Shown in pieces: positions 16,014-23,824 of a stretch of DNA of 64,000 bases (positions are counted from its first letter, which is position 1; each line of letters begins with the position of its first letter). A program made the position numbers and the translations under genes. The DNA lies in contig NZ_PPDK01000001.1 in NCBI RefSeq assembly GCF_003074135.1, positions 1 through 64,000 on the forward strand, read 5' to 3'. The stretch is from Euzebya tangerina (GTDB lineage: Bacteria > Actinomycetota > Nitriliruptoria > Euzebyales > Euzebyaceae). A model generated the notes under the pieces. The model made no database searches, was not told where the DNA came from, and worked only from the letters and a program-made list of their open reading frames with translations.

Positions 16014-16019
16014 TAGTGT
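16014..16019 (+). promoter_or_regulatory. Candidate -10 box (TAGTGT) for the kelch-like gene
   Basis: TAGTGT ends 6 nt before the GTG at 16026, and a weak -35 TTACAC lies 17 nt upstream (15991-15996). No Shine-Dalgarno sequence fits in the remaining space, suggesting a leaderless transcript. Confidence 0.4.
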
Positions 16020-16025
16020 GAGGGC

Positions 16026-17843
16026 GTGGACGGGGCATCGACGACGGCAGCACGGTCTCGGCGGCCGTGGCTTGTCGGCGTGCTGTGTCTGGCAGTGGTC
16101 GGTGTGGCCTGGGTCGCTCGTCCGTCGGTGGTCGAGGACACACGACCGACCCTGAGCGCATCGCCAGCCGACGTGCCAACGAGTAGCGGGCGACCGGGGC
16201 AGCCACCGGTCGTCGCCAGCCAGCCGGCAACACCCAAGGACCGCCCTGGACCCTCGTGGCCTCCGCCTCTCTCGACGCTCTCGACGCTGCAGGGTCTGCA
16301 GTACGAGCTGCCACTTGTCCGTGGCGAGTGGAGCCGGCCGGCTCCACCATTCCCCGACAGCGAGGTGTCGGTCAACCGGCCATTGACGTTCGCGTGGGAC
16401 GGCCAGGAGGTGATCGTGATTGCTCTATCGACGGTGAGAGCCTACGACCCGGACACTGGGACGTGGCGGCGACTGCCGGACCTGCCCGACGATCGGTCGC
16501 TTGGGAGCGAACGACGGGCGTTCGTGCTCGAGGGTCAGGTCGTGGTGGTGGACACCGAGTGGCCGCCACCCGCAACTGAGGGTCCGGTCGACGGGATTCG
16601 CACCGGTGCGTGGGTGCTCGAGGAGGAGTGGGTGGCGGTCGAACCTCCACCGCCGGGAAACCTGATTGGAACGATCGACGACATGGTCCTGGTGGCAAGG
16701 GTCCGCCAGCCGCCGGACGAGCGGGATCCCGCGATCGTGGACTACTCGCGGTGGACACCCGGCGGGTCGATAGCGCCCCTCGATGTGCCCGACGAGATCC
16801 TCGTTGACTTCCTCGTGGACACCCCCGACGGCTTCGTCCTGATCGGCCGGCCGACGCTCGAGGCTGATCCGCCCACTGGGCCGGTGGTGTACGCCTTCAC
16901 CGATGGCCGATCGTGGCGGCGGCTGCCGGATGCTCCGGTGTTCTCCTCGGCGGAGGGCTCGATGTGGCTGCCCGGCGGGTTGGTGGCAGGCCAGTTGGTG
17001 CTGGCGGGTGGCCTGGTGGACGAGAGCGGCGTGGCCATCGCGAGCCTGGACTTGGAGGAAGCACAGCAGGACGCCGACGCAAGTTGGGAGACGGTGCGGC
17101 TGCCGCTCGACCCGTCGGCAGCCGAGACCGGCGTGCGAGCGTGGCTCGCCCTCGCCTGGGACGGCCTGGGGACGGTGTACGCCTACGGCACTGACCCGTC
17201 CCCGATCTTCGTGTCGTTCGGGATTGAGTCCGGCGAGCTGAGTGTGGCGGTGCACGACGGGCGCAGTGTCCGGGGGACACTGCATTGGGCCGGAAGCCAA
17301 CTGCTGCTCCTCGGCGGGTTGGGCGACTCGGGCCCGGTCGCCGAAGTCCGAGCCTGGTCGCCGCTCGGCGAGGTCATGGCACCCCTGGACCCCGACCAGC
17401 CCGAACTCTCGGGCTGCGTGACACTGAACCCGCGGATCAGACGCGGTCAGGTCGATGCGCCCGCGGGCGTCGGTATGCAGCTGACCCTCGAGGAAGGCCT
17501 GCGGGACGGCTGGACCTTGGCCAGTGGTCTCGTTCAGGTCCGGGCCTACGATCAGGGTGTGGACGGCATCTACTACACCGGTGCCGTGGTCCGCGACCCG
17601 GACGACGTCGAGGATCTCGCCGTCTGGGTGTCTCCGGACAGCAACGCCACGCTGATCGGGAACGGCGCGGGCGTCGACCAGACGACTGGTCTCATCGACG
17701 TTGAACCCGACGAGGTCTACATCTACGCGGCCGACGAGGTTGCTGAGGCTGCTGCAACCTGGCGGCGTGCAGAAGACGGAGCGGGCGACGCCAGCGATTT
17801 GGACCAGATCACGGCTCGCCTGGCGTCCTGCTTGGGTCAGTGA
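16026..17843 (+). CDS. Exported kelch-like beta-propeller protein
   Basis: A 605-residue protein of unknown specific role. An N-terminal basic stretch (ARSRRP) and hydrophobic segment WLVGVLCLAVVGVAWVA (residues about 14-30) suggest an exported or membrane-anchored protein. A Pro/Ser/Thr-rich linker (about 35-85) follows. The rest resembles kelch/galactose-oxidase repeats: TFAWDGQEVIVIALSTVRAYDPDTGTWRRLPDLPDD, then VYAFTDGRSWRRLPDAP, then LLLLGGLGDSG. No catalytic motif is apparent. It is divergent from the MazEF-like pair and probably leaderless. A binding or carbohydrate-related surface role is conceivable but not shown. Confidence 0.75.
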   Translation: MDGASTTAARSRRPWLVGVLCLAVVGVAWVARPSVVEDTRPTLSASPADVPTSSGRPGQPPVVASQPATPKDRPGPSWPPPLSTLSTLQGLQYELPLVRGEWSRPAPPFPDSEVSVNRPLTFAWDGQEVIVIALSTVRAYDPDTGTWRRLPDLPDDRSLGSERRAFVLEGQVVVVDTEWPPPATEGPVDGIRTGAWVLEEEWVAVEPPPPGNLIGTIDDMVLVARVRQPPDERDPAIVDYSRWTPGGSIAPLDVPDEILVDFLVDTPDGFVLIGRPTLEADPPTGPVVYAFTDGRSWRRLPDAPVFSSAEGSMWLPGGLVAGQLVLAGGLVDESGVAIASLDLEEAQQDADASWETVRLPLDPSAAETGVRAWLALAWDGLGTVYAYGTDPSPIFVSFGIESGELSVAVHDGRSVRGTLHWAGSQLLLLGGLGDSGPVAEVRAWSPLGEVMAPLDPDQPELSGCVTLNPRIRRGQVDAPAGVGMQLTLEEGLRDGWTLASGLVQVRAYDQGVDGIYYTGAVVRDPDDVEDLAVWVSPDSNATLIGNGAGVDQTTGLIDVEPDEVYIYAADEVAEAAATWRRAEDGAGDASDLDQITARLASCLGQ

Positions 17844-17874
17844 GCCGCTCCGCGTTCGCGGGCAGCCCGGCTCA
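17841..17874. terminator. Weak terminator-like hairpin
   Basis: TGAGCCG (17841-17847) pairs with CGGCTCA (17868-17874), and an inner CCGCG-TT-CGCGG lies between them. It spans the stop of the kelch-like gene, between convergent genes. There is no T-run. Confidence 0.35.
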
Positions 17875-17949
17875 AGTCGGCGCTCGTGCCCCACACACGT
17901 AGTACCGGAACATCCGGGCGAACCGACACTTGAACGGGATCTAAGGCGC

Positions 17950-18447
17950 TCAGGAGCCGGCCCCGGCGCCCAGCAATCCGCGGACGTTGTTGTCCAGTCG
18001 GTCCAGGGCCGAGGTGAGCAACCCAAGTTCAGCCTCGGTGAAGCCTTCGAACACCCGGCGGCGTTCGGCGACGGTGTGTGCTAACACGTCGTCCGACAGG
18101 GCCCGCCCCGAGTCCGTCAGGGAGATGACCAGGGCACGGCGATCCGACGGGTCGCGCTCCCGAAGGAGCAGTCCACTCGTCACTAGGCTGTCCACCAGTC
18201 GGCTGACGTTCGGGGCATCCTCGAGCCCCTCGACGGTCAACTGGCCCTGTCGCAGGGGCCCGTCCTGCTGCAGTCGCGCGATCAGGAACCACTTCTCCGG
18301 CGTCAGCACCGGGTGGATCCCGCGCAGGAACCGCGACAGGTGGGTGAGCAGCAGCCGGTTGGTGCGGTGGAGGCGAAACGCCACGGCGTCCTCGAGGTCC
18401 GGCGAGTCGTGAACGCTCTCCGCCGTCGCTGCCAGCGGCTCCGTCAT
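17950..18447 (-). CDS. MarR family transcriptional regulator
   Basis: A 165-residue winged-helix regulator: LHRTNRLLLTHLSRFLRG, LTPEKWFLIARLQQDGPLRQGQLTVEGLEDAPNVSRLVDSLVTSGLLLRERDPSDRRALVISLTDSGR (recognition helix and the D-x-R-D-x-R wing) and a C-terminal dimerisation helix. The ATG at 18447 overlaps the stop of the upstream monooxygenase gene as ATGA, so the two are co-expressed. By analogy with many MarR/oxygenase pairs it may sense phenolic or quinone-type compounds and repress its own operon; that is inference. Confidence 0.9.
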   Translation of the reverse strand: MTEPLAATAESVHDSPDLEDAVAFRLHRTNRLLLTHLSRFLRGIHPVLTPEKWFLIARLQQDGPLRQGQLTVEGLEDAPNVSRLVDSLVTSGLLLRERDPSDRRALVISLTDSGRALSDDVLAHTVAERRRVFEGFTEAELGLLTSALDRLDNNVRGLLGAGAGS

Positions 18448-18746
18448 CAGGGACCGACCCGGTCTCCCTGGTAGTAGGCGGAGTCCGGCGGCGCAGCCAG
18501 GCAGGGACCCGCGATGGCCATCGTCTTCTTGAAGTGATCCGAGGCGACGTAGGTGTCGAAGTCGTCCTTGGTGGCCCACTCCTCGGCGATCATGACCGTG
18601 TTCGGGTCATGGGTGTCGACGGAGACGACGAACAGCTCACAGCCCTCGAACGTGGTCGGGACGGACGCCGCCTCCGCACTCAGGGTGTCGATCAGCGTCT
18701 GACGACCTTCGTCGGTTGCGGTCACTCGAACTCGTGCGGTCAGCAT
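18447..18746 (-). CDS. Antibiotic biosynthesis monooxygenase (ABM/YgiN-like) domain protein
   Basis: A 99-residue ferredoxin-like-fold ABM domain protein, related to YgiN-type quinol monooxygenases and detoxifying mono-oxygenases that need no cofactor. Typical features are MLTARVRVTATDEGRQTLIDTLSA, the central GCELFVVSVDTHDPNTVMIAEEWATKDDFDTYVASDHF (the EEW...SxHF signature), and a short tail. The ATG at 18746 has GGAGG directly upstream. It is the first gene of a two-gene operon with marR. The likely substrate class is quinols or polyphenols, from family knowledge only. Confidence 0.85.
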   Translation of the reverse strand: MLTARVRVTATDEGRQTLIDTLSAEAASVPTTFEGCELFVVSVDTHDPNTVMIAEEWATKDDFDTYVASDHFKKTMAIAGPCLAAPPDSAYYQGDRVGP

Positions 18747-18761
18747 GGCTCCTCCATTTAG

Positions 18762-18773
18762 TTGCCTGAGCAA
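18762..18773. promoter_or_regulatory. Candidate MarR operator
   Basis: TTGC-CTGA-GCAA, with a further TTGC at 18777-18780, lies just upstream of the monooxygenase gene. Its position suits autoregulation by the MarR protein, but the arms are only 4 bp. Confidence 0.3.
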
Positions 18774-18788
18774 TAGTTGCGTGCGCCA

Positions 18789-19556
18789 CTATACACCCAG
18801 CTCGAACTCGACGTACCGATGGATCTCGATGAAGCCCAGCCGCCGGTAGACCCCGACCGCAGCCGCGTTGCTGGCCTTGACGTTGAGCCCGACGGTCAGC
18901 CCTCGATCGAGCAGCAGACGGCTCAGCCGTGCGGTCACCGCCGCGGCATGCCCCCGTCCACGGGCGTCGGGTGCGGTGATGATGCCACCCAGGCCGGCGA
19001 CCCCGTACTGCTCGCTCAGCACATGGGTACCGCCAGCCGCGACCAGCCGACCTGCCTCGCGAACGCCGACGAACACACCGGCCCGGAGCATCGAGGGCAG
19101 GAAGTAGGCGGCCCCCGGATCGGTGTCGTACAGCGCCTGCAGATCGGCCAGGTCGTCCGTGCTCAGGACCTCGGCGCTGCCCGCTCCTACCGGCTCTCGA
19201 AGAGCCGCTGGCGAGATGCTCATCTTCACGTGGGTGCCGAAGCTGTCCACCGCCCGCACCCGGGCCATCGCCTCGTCGGCCCCCACCGGGGCGAGGACCA
19301 GTGCACCCGCCGGGATCTGGTCCACGACATCGGTGAGCAGCGCGGTCGTCAGGTCGGGCGCCCGCGGCGAGATCGCGTAGACGGCGACCACACCTTCAGG
19401 CCCAGGAAGCCGAACTCGACCGACCGCGGCTGCGCCGTCACGCCACCACACCGAGTTGTCCCAGAAGCGGTCTTCGAGATCGGCCAGGCCGTAGACGTGG
19501 ATGGCCGTGTCTCGGCGGAACAGCGCGGCCAGCCCATCCCGATCAGTCGTCATCAT
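18789..19556 (-). CDS. GNAT family N-acetyltransferase
   Basis: A 255-residue protein whose C-terminal half is a GNAT domain: THVLSEQYGVAGLGGIITAPDARGRGHAAAV contains the acetyl-CoA pyrophosphate-binding R-G-x-G-x-A motif, and VKASNAAAVGVYRRLGFIEIHRYVEFEL is the standard last helix and strand. The N-terminal half (IHVYGLADLEDRFWDN...) resembles the extra lobe of FR47/DUF4081-type GNATs. The ATG at 19556 overlaps the upstream deaminase stop as ATGA, making it the last gene of the vapBC-ahcY-ahcY-deaminase series. Its substrate is unknown; co-translation with nucleoside metabolism genes is the only clue. Confidence 0.87.
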   Translation of the reverse strand: MMTTDRDGLAALFRRDTAIHVYGLADLEDRFWDNSVWWRDGAAAVGRVRLPGPEGVVAVYAISPRAPDLTTALLTDVVDQIPAGALVLAPVGADEAMARVRAVDSFGTHVKMSISPAALREPVGAGSAEVLSTDDLADLQALYDTDPGAAYFLPSMLRAGVFVGVREAGRLVAAGGTHVLSEQYGVAGLGGIITAPDARGRGHAAAVTARLSRLLLDRGLTVGLNVKASNAAAVGVYRRLGFIEIHRYVEFELGV

Positions 19557-20902
19557 CAGTCGGCTGGGTGCGTGGGCCATCGCAGCTCTCCGGCGACGAC
19601 GGTTGCGGCACAGGTGCCCGCGCCGGACCGGACGATCTGGGTCACGGCGTCAGCGGCGGCCACGCCCGGCAGGTAGAACACCGCCAGGTCCGCCCGCTTG
19701 CCGGGCTGAAGGGACCCCAGACGGTCGGCCAGCCCCAACGCACCTGCACCACCGAGCGTGGCCGCGTGGAGCAGTCGGTCGAACACATCGGGGGCGTCGT
19801 AGCCGCCGGCGAACGCCAGGTCGGCCAGCACCGCGAGGTCCTCCAGGGGGTCGAGCGAGGTGGAGGAGGACAGGGAGTCGGTGCCGACCCCGAAGGCCAC
19901 GCCTTCGCGCAGGAAGGCGGCGACCGGCGGATAGTCGACCCCGACGACGTGGTTGGAGCGGGGACACAGCGCCACGACGGAGCCGTGCTCGGCCACTCGC
20001 CGTCGGCCGTCCTGACCCAGATAGACACCGTGTGCGAGGTGGACGTCGGGCCCCAGCAGGCCCAGCTGCTCCACGAACTCGCTGGTGCTCAGGCCGGTCC
20101 CGCCCTGCTCGAGGATCGGCATCGGACGGCGGCTGACCACACGCAACCGGTCGGCCAGCGTGCCTGAGCCGCAGCGGAAGTACTCCTCCTCGCCGTCGGA
20201 CTCCGCGACGTGGATGTGGAGGCGGACGCCGAGCTCGCGGGCCAGGTGGGCCATGGCTCGGAGCACGGACTCGTCCAGGCTGTAGGGCGCGTGGGGCGAG
20301 ATGCCAACGGAGGTCACCTCGCTCGTGGGTGCCGTGGCGACGGCCTCTCGGAGCTCGTCGCCCACACTGCCCGTCCACTGGTCGGCATCGACGGCGATCA
20401 GTTCGAGGAAAGCGACGCCGGGGAGGCCGGCGTCGAGCAGCACGTCCCGGGCCTCGAAGTTGGTGACGATGTCGCTGACGCAGGTGACGCCGGCCGCCAA
20501 GGACCGGGCGACCCCCTGCTCAGCCGAACGCACCCAATCGCCGTCGGCCTGTCGGGCGTACTCCTCGTTGAACGCGATCGACCAGGCCGTGTAGTCCTCG
20601 TAGGGGGTCGAGCCGACGGCGGCGAAGGAGGTGTACTGCAGGTGGGTGTGGGCGTTGACCAGCCCAGGTGTGAGGACCCCGCGATGCTCGACGACCTGCG
20701 CGCCTGACCCGTCGGCAACGAGTTGCTCGGCGGTCCCCACGTCCGTGATGATCCCATCACGGACGGCGACGGCTCCCTCCGGGATCGGGGGGCTGACGAC
20801 CGGGAGGACCACGTCCGCGACGTGGATTTGACGCGATCGTGCAGAAACCCGCGCATGCGTGGGTTTCTGCACGATCGTGTCGACGGCGGGCCGGTCGGTC
20901 AC
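19556..20902 (-). CDS. Amidohydrolase, probable S-adenosylhomocysteine/purine-nucleoside deaminase
   Basis: A 448-residue metal-dependent amidohydrolase of the chlorohydrolase/MtaD-DadD branch. Metal ligands: H85 and H87 in LVNAHTHLQYT, a histidine in GISPHAPYSLDES, one in LHIHVAESDGEEEYF, and the aspartate in GVGTDSLSSSTSLD. This subfamily deaminates adenine nucleosides such as S-adenosylhomocysteine, methylthioadenosine or aminofutalosine. Two adenosylhomocysteinase-type genes directly upstream favour S-adenosylhomocysteine (inference). The GTG at 20902 forms a GTGA overlap with the upstream stop, as elsewhere in this operon. The first 25 residues are unlike the family and contain the translation of a 44-bp palindrome (residues 9-23). 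Conserved sequence begins at about IHVADVVLPV. Confidence 0.85.
   Translation of the reverse strand: MTDRPAVDTIVQKPTHARVSARSRQIHVADVVLPVVSPPIPEGAVAVRDGIITDVGTAEQLVADGSGAQVVEHRGVLTPGLVNAHTHLQYTSFAAVGSTPYEDYTAWSIAFNEEYARQADGDWVRSAEQGVARSLAAGVTCVSDIVTNFEARDVLLDAGLPGVAFLELIAVDADQWTGSVGDELREAVATAPTSEVTSVGISPHAPYSLDESVLRAMAHLARELGVRLHIHVAESDGEEEYFRCGSGTLADRLRVVSRRPMPILEQGGTGLSTSEFVEQLGLLGPDVHLAHGVYLGQDGRRRVAEHGSVVALCPRSNHVVGVDYPPVAAFLREGVAFGVGTDSLSSSTSLDPLEDLAVLADLAFAGGYDAPDVFDRLLHAATLGGAGALGLADRLGSLQPGKRADLAVFYLPGVAAADAVTQIVRSGAGTCAATVVAGELRWPTHPAD
20834..20877. repeat. 44-bp near-perfect palindrome
   Basis: The 17-nt arms at 20834-20850 (CGATCGTGCAGAAACCC) and 20861-20877 are exact reverse complements. 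The 10-nt centre GCGCATGCGT continues the symmetry apart from one G-T pair, so the whole 44 bp is essentially self-complementary. It lies within the first codons of the deaminase gene, 21 nt from the ahcY stop. In RNA it would form a very stable hairpin. Confidence 0.9.
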
Positions 20903-22110
20903 CACCGAAGAGAGGCCTCCACCTGCGCGGGCGACGGAACGTCGATCGTGACCCCGACCGCGTGGAGTTGTGACAGGGCCACCTCGTCGTCGATGTGCTT
21001 CGGCAGCAGGTGAACTCCGACGGGCAGATCAGCTTCGACCAGGTAGTCGAGCGCCCGCATCTGCAGCGCCAACGACAGGTCCATCACCTCGATCGGGTTG
21101 CCCTCCGCTGCGGAGGTGTTCGCGCAGAACCCCTCGGCGATGACGAAGACGGTTGGGCCACCCGCCACCACCAGTTCCCGGACCCCCGGTCGAACCACCT
21201 CACCGAACTCCAGCACCACCCCGTCCGTCGGGGTCGGGTCGAACTCCGGAGGCCCCATGCCGCCCACCGCGACGATCGCCCCGTCCGGCATCGCCGCGAC
21301 GTGCTCAGCCGTGAGTGAGTGACCGATGCCGGAGGCGGTGATGACGACGTCGGCCCACGTCACAGCCTCAGCCACGGGCGCGACATCGTGACCGTCGTGG
21401 TGGGCTGCCAGCGCCTCGACCGGGTCGATCTCGGTCACGGTCACTCTCGCACCCAGTGCCCGGGCGGACGATGCGATGCCCTTGCCCACGCGGCCGTACC
21501 CGACGACCACGACGCGTTTGCCCTGCAGTTGGGTGTTGGTTACGTCCAGGACCGCCATGACGACGGACTGGCCCGTGCCGTGCACGTTGTCGAACAGCAG
21601 CTTGGTGCGGGCGTCGTTCACGGCGACGGCGGGCACCGCCAACGATCCGTCAGCGGCCATGTTCCGGAGCGGACGTACACCACTGGTCGTCTCCTCCGCC
21701 ACGCCGATCAGCCCCTCCAGAAGCTCAGGCCGGTCGGAGTGGAGGTACCTGATGACGCTCGCGCCGTCATCGGCCAGCAACTGCGGCTCGGTCGCGACGA
21801 ACGCCGCCCGTAGTTCGGCCGCCCGCTGGGCTGACGCGCCTCGTTCGGCGAAGACGGCGATGCCGGCCTCCCGCAGCGCGTCGGCGGTGGCGTCCTGCGT
21901 GGAGTTGGCCGACCCGGCAACCACCACTTCGGCGCCGAGCGAGTCCAGTGCCAGCGCCAGGTTGGCCGTCTTCGGCTCCAGGACCAGCGACAGGGCCACC
22001 CGCTTCCCCGCCAGCCGGCCGCCAGTGCGGGCGACATTGGTTGCCGCGGCGAGTGCGGGCATGTGCCGGCCAGCAAATCCGATTGCCCGCTGCCCGTGGG
22101 AGGCACTCAC
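20899..22110 (-). CDS. Adenosylhomocysteinase-family protein with altered active site
   Basis: A 403-residue paralog of S-adenosylhomocysteine hydrolase. The NAD-binding core is intact (KRVVVVGYGRVGKGIASSARALGARVTVTEIDP), as are ADDGAS, AEETTSG and the lysine/aspartate region NDARTKLLFDN. Three histidines normal for the substrate site are replaced: HLEAKTA-type is LVLEPKTA (V43), the GHxDxEID-type segment is GGMGPPEFD, and GHP is GNP (before IEVMD). The protein is therefore unlikely to be an ordinary hydrolase. It could act on another substrate, bind without catalysis, or pair with the intact paralog encoded just upstream (22107-23402). The GTG at 22110 forms a GTGA overlap with that gene. 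Confidence 0.88.
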   Translation of the reverse strand: MSASHGQRAIGFAGRHMPALAAATNVARTGGRLAGKRVALSLVLEPKTANLALALDSLGAEVVVAGSANSTQDATADALREAGIAVFAERGASAQRAAELRAAFVATEPQLLADDGASVIRYLHSDRPELLEGLIGVAEETTSGVRPLRNMAADGSLAVPAVAVNDARTKLLFDNVHGTGQSVVMAVLDVTNTQLQGKRVVVVGYGRVGKGIASSARALGARVTVTEIDPVEALAAHHDGHDVAPVAEAVTWADVVITASGIGHSLTAEHVAAMPDGAIVAVGGMGPPEFDPTPTDGVVLEFGEVVRPGVRELVVAGGPTVFVIAEGFCANTSAAEGNPIEVMDLSLALQMRALDYLVEADLPVGVHLLPKHIDDEVALSQLHAVGVTIDVPSPAQVEASLRW

Positions 22111-23402
22111 GACGCCTCCTCCCCGCTGAACAGCTCGCTGAGCGTGTCGGTCTGACTCACATCCAGCGCGTCGAGCGAGATCCCCCGACTGGCGAGCTTG
22201 GCTCTGGCGATCGCGTCATCAAGCTCCACCGGGAAGTCGTGGACACCCGGCGGCAGCGGCTCCCCGGAGGCGTCGGCGGCAGCCAGCAGGTGACACCCCA
22301 GGGCCTGCACGGAGAAGGAGAGGTCCATGATCTCGATCGGGTGCCCGAGCCCGCCAGCGATGTTGACCAGTGCGCCCTCGGCCAGGACGTAGACGTGTTT
22401 GCCATCCAGGTCGAGCTGGGTGACGCCCGGCCGGACCTCCTCCTCTGCCACTGCCAGGGCACGGAGGGCCGGCACGTCGATCTCGTGATCGTGGTGGCCG
22501 GCGTTGGCCAGGACCACGCCGTCGCGCAGCGCCGCCGCATGACCCTCGGACACCGCCCGGAGCCCACCGGTGGCCGTGATGACGATGTCGGCCGCAGCCA
22601 GCGCGGCCGCGATGTCGGCCACGTCGTGCCCGTCGGTGTGGGCCTCGAGCGCCTTGACCGGATCCACCTCGACCGCGGTCACCCGCGCCCCGAGGCCTGC
22701 GCAGTAGGTGGCGATCCCCCGGCCGACCCAGCCGTACCCGACGACCACCACCCGCTTGCCCGGCAACCGGAGGTTGGTGAGCTGGAGGATGGCCTGGACG
22801 GTCGACTGGCCGGTGCCGTACCGGTTGTCGAACAGGTGCTTCAGCTTGGCGTCGTTGGCGGCGATCGCGGGCATCGGCAGCCCGTCACGCTCGTGGAGTT
22901 GGACGAGTCGGGCGACGCCGGTGGTCGTCTCCTCCGACACACCTCGAACGGCGGCGTACTGCTCCGGCCGGTCGCGAGCCATCCGAATGGTCAGCTCGGC
23001 GCCGTCGTCGATGATGAACTCCGGACCGGTATCCGCCACGGCGAGCAGGTCCTTCTCCCACTCCTCGACTGTGGACCCCCTGGTGGCGTGGACCTGGATG
23101 CCGCGCTCGACCAGCGCCGCGGCGACGTCGTCCCGAGTGGACCAGGGGTTGGATCCGGCAGCCACCACGACGGCACCGGCATCCGCCAGCACCGTTGCCA
23201 GCAACGCCGTCTTGGCCTCCAGGTGAACGACAACTGCGACCCGCCTGCCCTCCAGCGACCCGTCGGAGAGCCGCCGACGGACCATCCCATCGAGCACCGG
23301 CGAGCGACGACGGGCCCACTCGATCGCCTGGTGCCCGGATGCCGCCCGGGCGGGTTCGGCGATCCTGCTCCACGCGGCCGCATCCGAGGCGCCGCTGCTC
23401 AC
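22107..23402 (-). CDS. ahcY: Adenosylhomocysteinase (archaeal-type), possibly S-inosylhomocysteine hydrolase
   Basis: A 431-residue NAD-dependent hydrolase that splits S-adenosylhomocysteine, or in some archaea S-inosylhomocysteine, to homocysteine plus nucleoside. Active-site elements are intact: HLEAKTA (H60), IDDGAEL, SEETTTG, NDAKLKHLFDNRYGTGQS, the NAD fold VVVVGYGWVGRGIATYCAGLGARV, AGHHDHEID and GHPIEIMD. The YGTGQS and HLEAKTA variants, and the absence of the insertion and long C-terminus of the eukaryotic/E. coli-neighbour type, match the shorter archaeal form. The GTG at 23402 overlaps the vapC stop as GTGA; the longer upstream frame is vapC shadow. The deaminase two genes downstream suggests the inosyl route. 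Confidence 0.92.
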   Translation of the reverse strand: MSSGASDAAAWSRIAEPARAASGHQAIEWARRRSPVLDGMVRRRLSDGSLEGRRVAVVVHLEAKTALLATVLADAGAVVVAAGSNPWSTRDDVAAALVERGIQVHATRGSTVEEWEKDLLAVADTGPEFIIDDGAELTIRMARDRPEQYAAVRGVSEETTTGVARLVQLHERDGLPMPAIAANDAKLKHLFDNRYGTGQSTVQAILQLTNLRLPGKRVVVVGYGWVGRGIATYCAGLGARVTAVEVDPVKALEAHTDGHDVADIAAALAAADIVITATGGLRAVSEGHAAALRDGVVLANAGHHDHEIDVPALRALAVAEEEVRPGVTQLDLDGKHVYVLAEGALVNIAGGLGHPIEIMDLSFSVQALGCHLLAAADASGEPLPPGVHDFPVELDDAIARAKLASRGISLDALDVSQTDTLSELFSGEEAS

Positions 23403-23824
23403 GAGCCGTCGTCCTCGACGGTCAAGCTGGCCGCATCCATCTGGAGCGCCATGATCGTGGCGATGCGCGCGAGGTCGCGGTCCTGGGCCAGGACTGGAAC
23501 GTCCTCGCTCTGCGCCACGGCAGCGATCATGCAATCGAGGAGGCCGCGGGGCGTGACCCCCCGTGCTCGACACGACCGGTAGATGGTCACCGCGCCGTCG
23601 AAGTGCGCCGTGGGACGAAACCGGAGCAGCGGGAAGCGGGCCATCATGCGACGCAACTGTTGCTCTCGGGCGGTGTCTCGTGCACCGGCCAGCACCTCCA
23701 TCACCACCGGCTCGGTAACAGCCACCCGGTTGGTCGTCGCGATGAGGGCGGTCAGCCGCCGATCGACCGCGCTTCCGGTCGCCCGGTCGAACTCCACCCA
23801 GGCCGAGGTGTCCACGAGGATCAC
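23399..23824 (-). CDS. vapC: VapC-type PIN-domain ribonuclease toxin
   Basis: A 141-residue PIN-domain protein. Acidic metal-binding residues are in the expected places: ILVDTSAWVEFDR (first Asp), EPVVMEVLAGARD (Glu), RGLLDCMIAAVA (Asp) and LAQDRDLARIA (Asp). VapC toxins cleave tRNA or rRNA. The GTG at 23824 overlaps the vapB stop as GTGA. Unusually, its own stop overlaps the start of ahcY in the same way, tying the module to downstream metabolic genes. Confidence 0.92.
   Translation of the reverse strand: MILVDTSAWVEFDRATGSAVDRRLTALIATTNRVAVTEPVVMEVLAGARDTAREQQLRRMMARFPLLRFRPTAHFDGAVTIYRSCRARGVTPRGLLDCMIAAVAQSEDVPVLAQDRDLARIATIMALQMDAASLTVEDDGS

Noticed and set aside
16425-18026. Long minus-strand frame opposite the kelch-like gene
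   Set aside because: No conserved motif; the plus strand shows a signal segment and kelch repeats, so this is a shadow.
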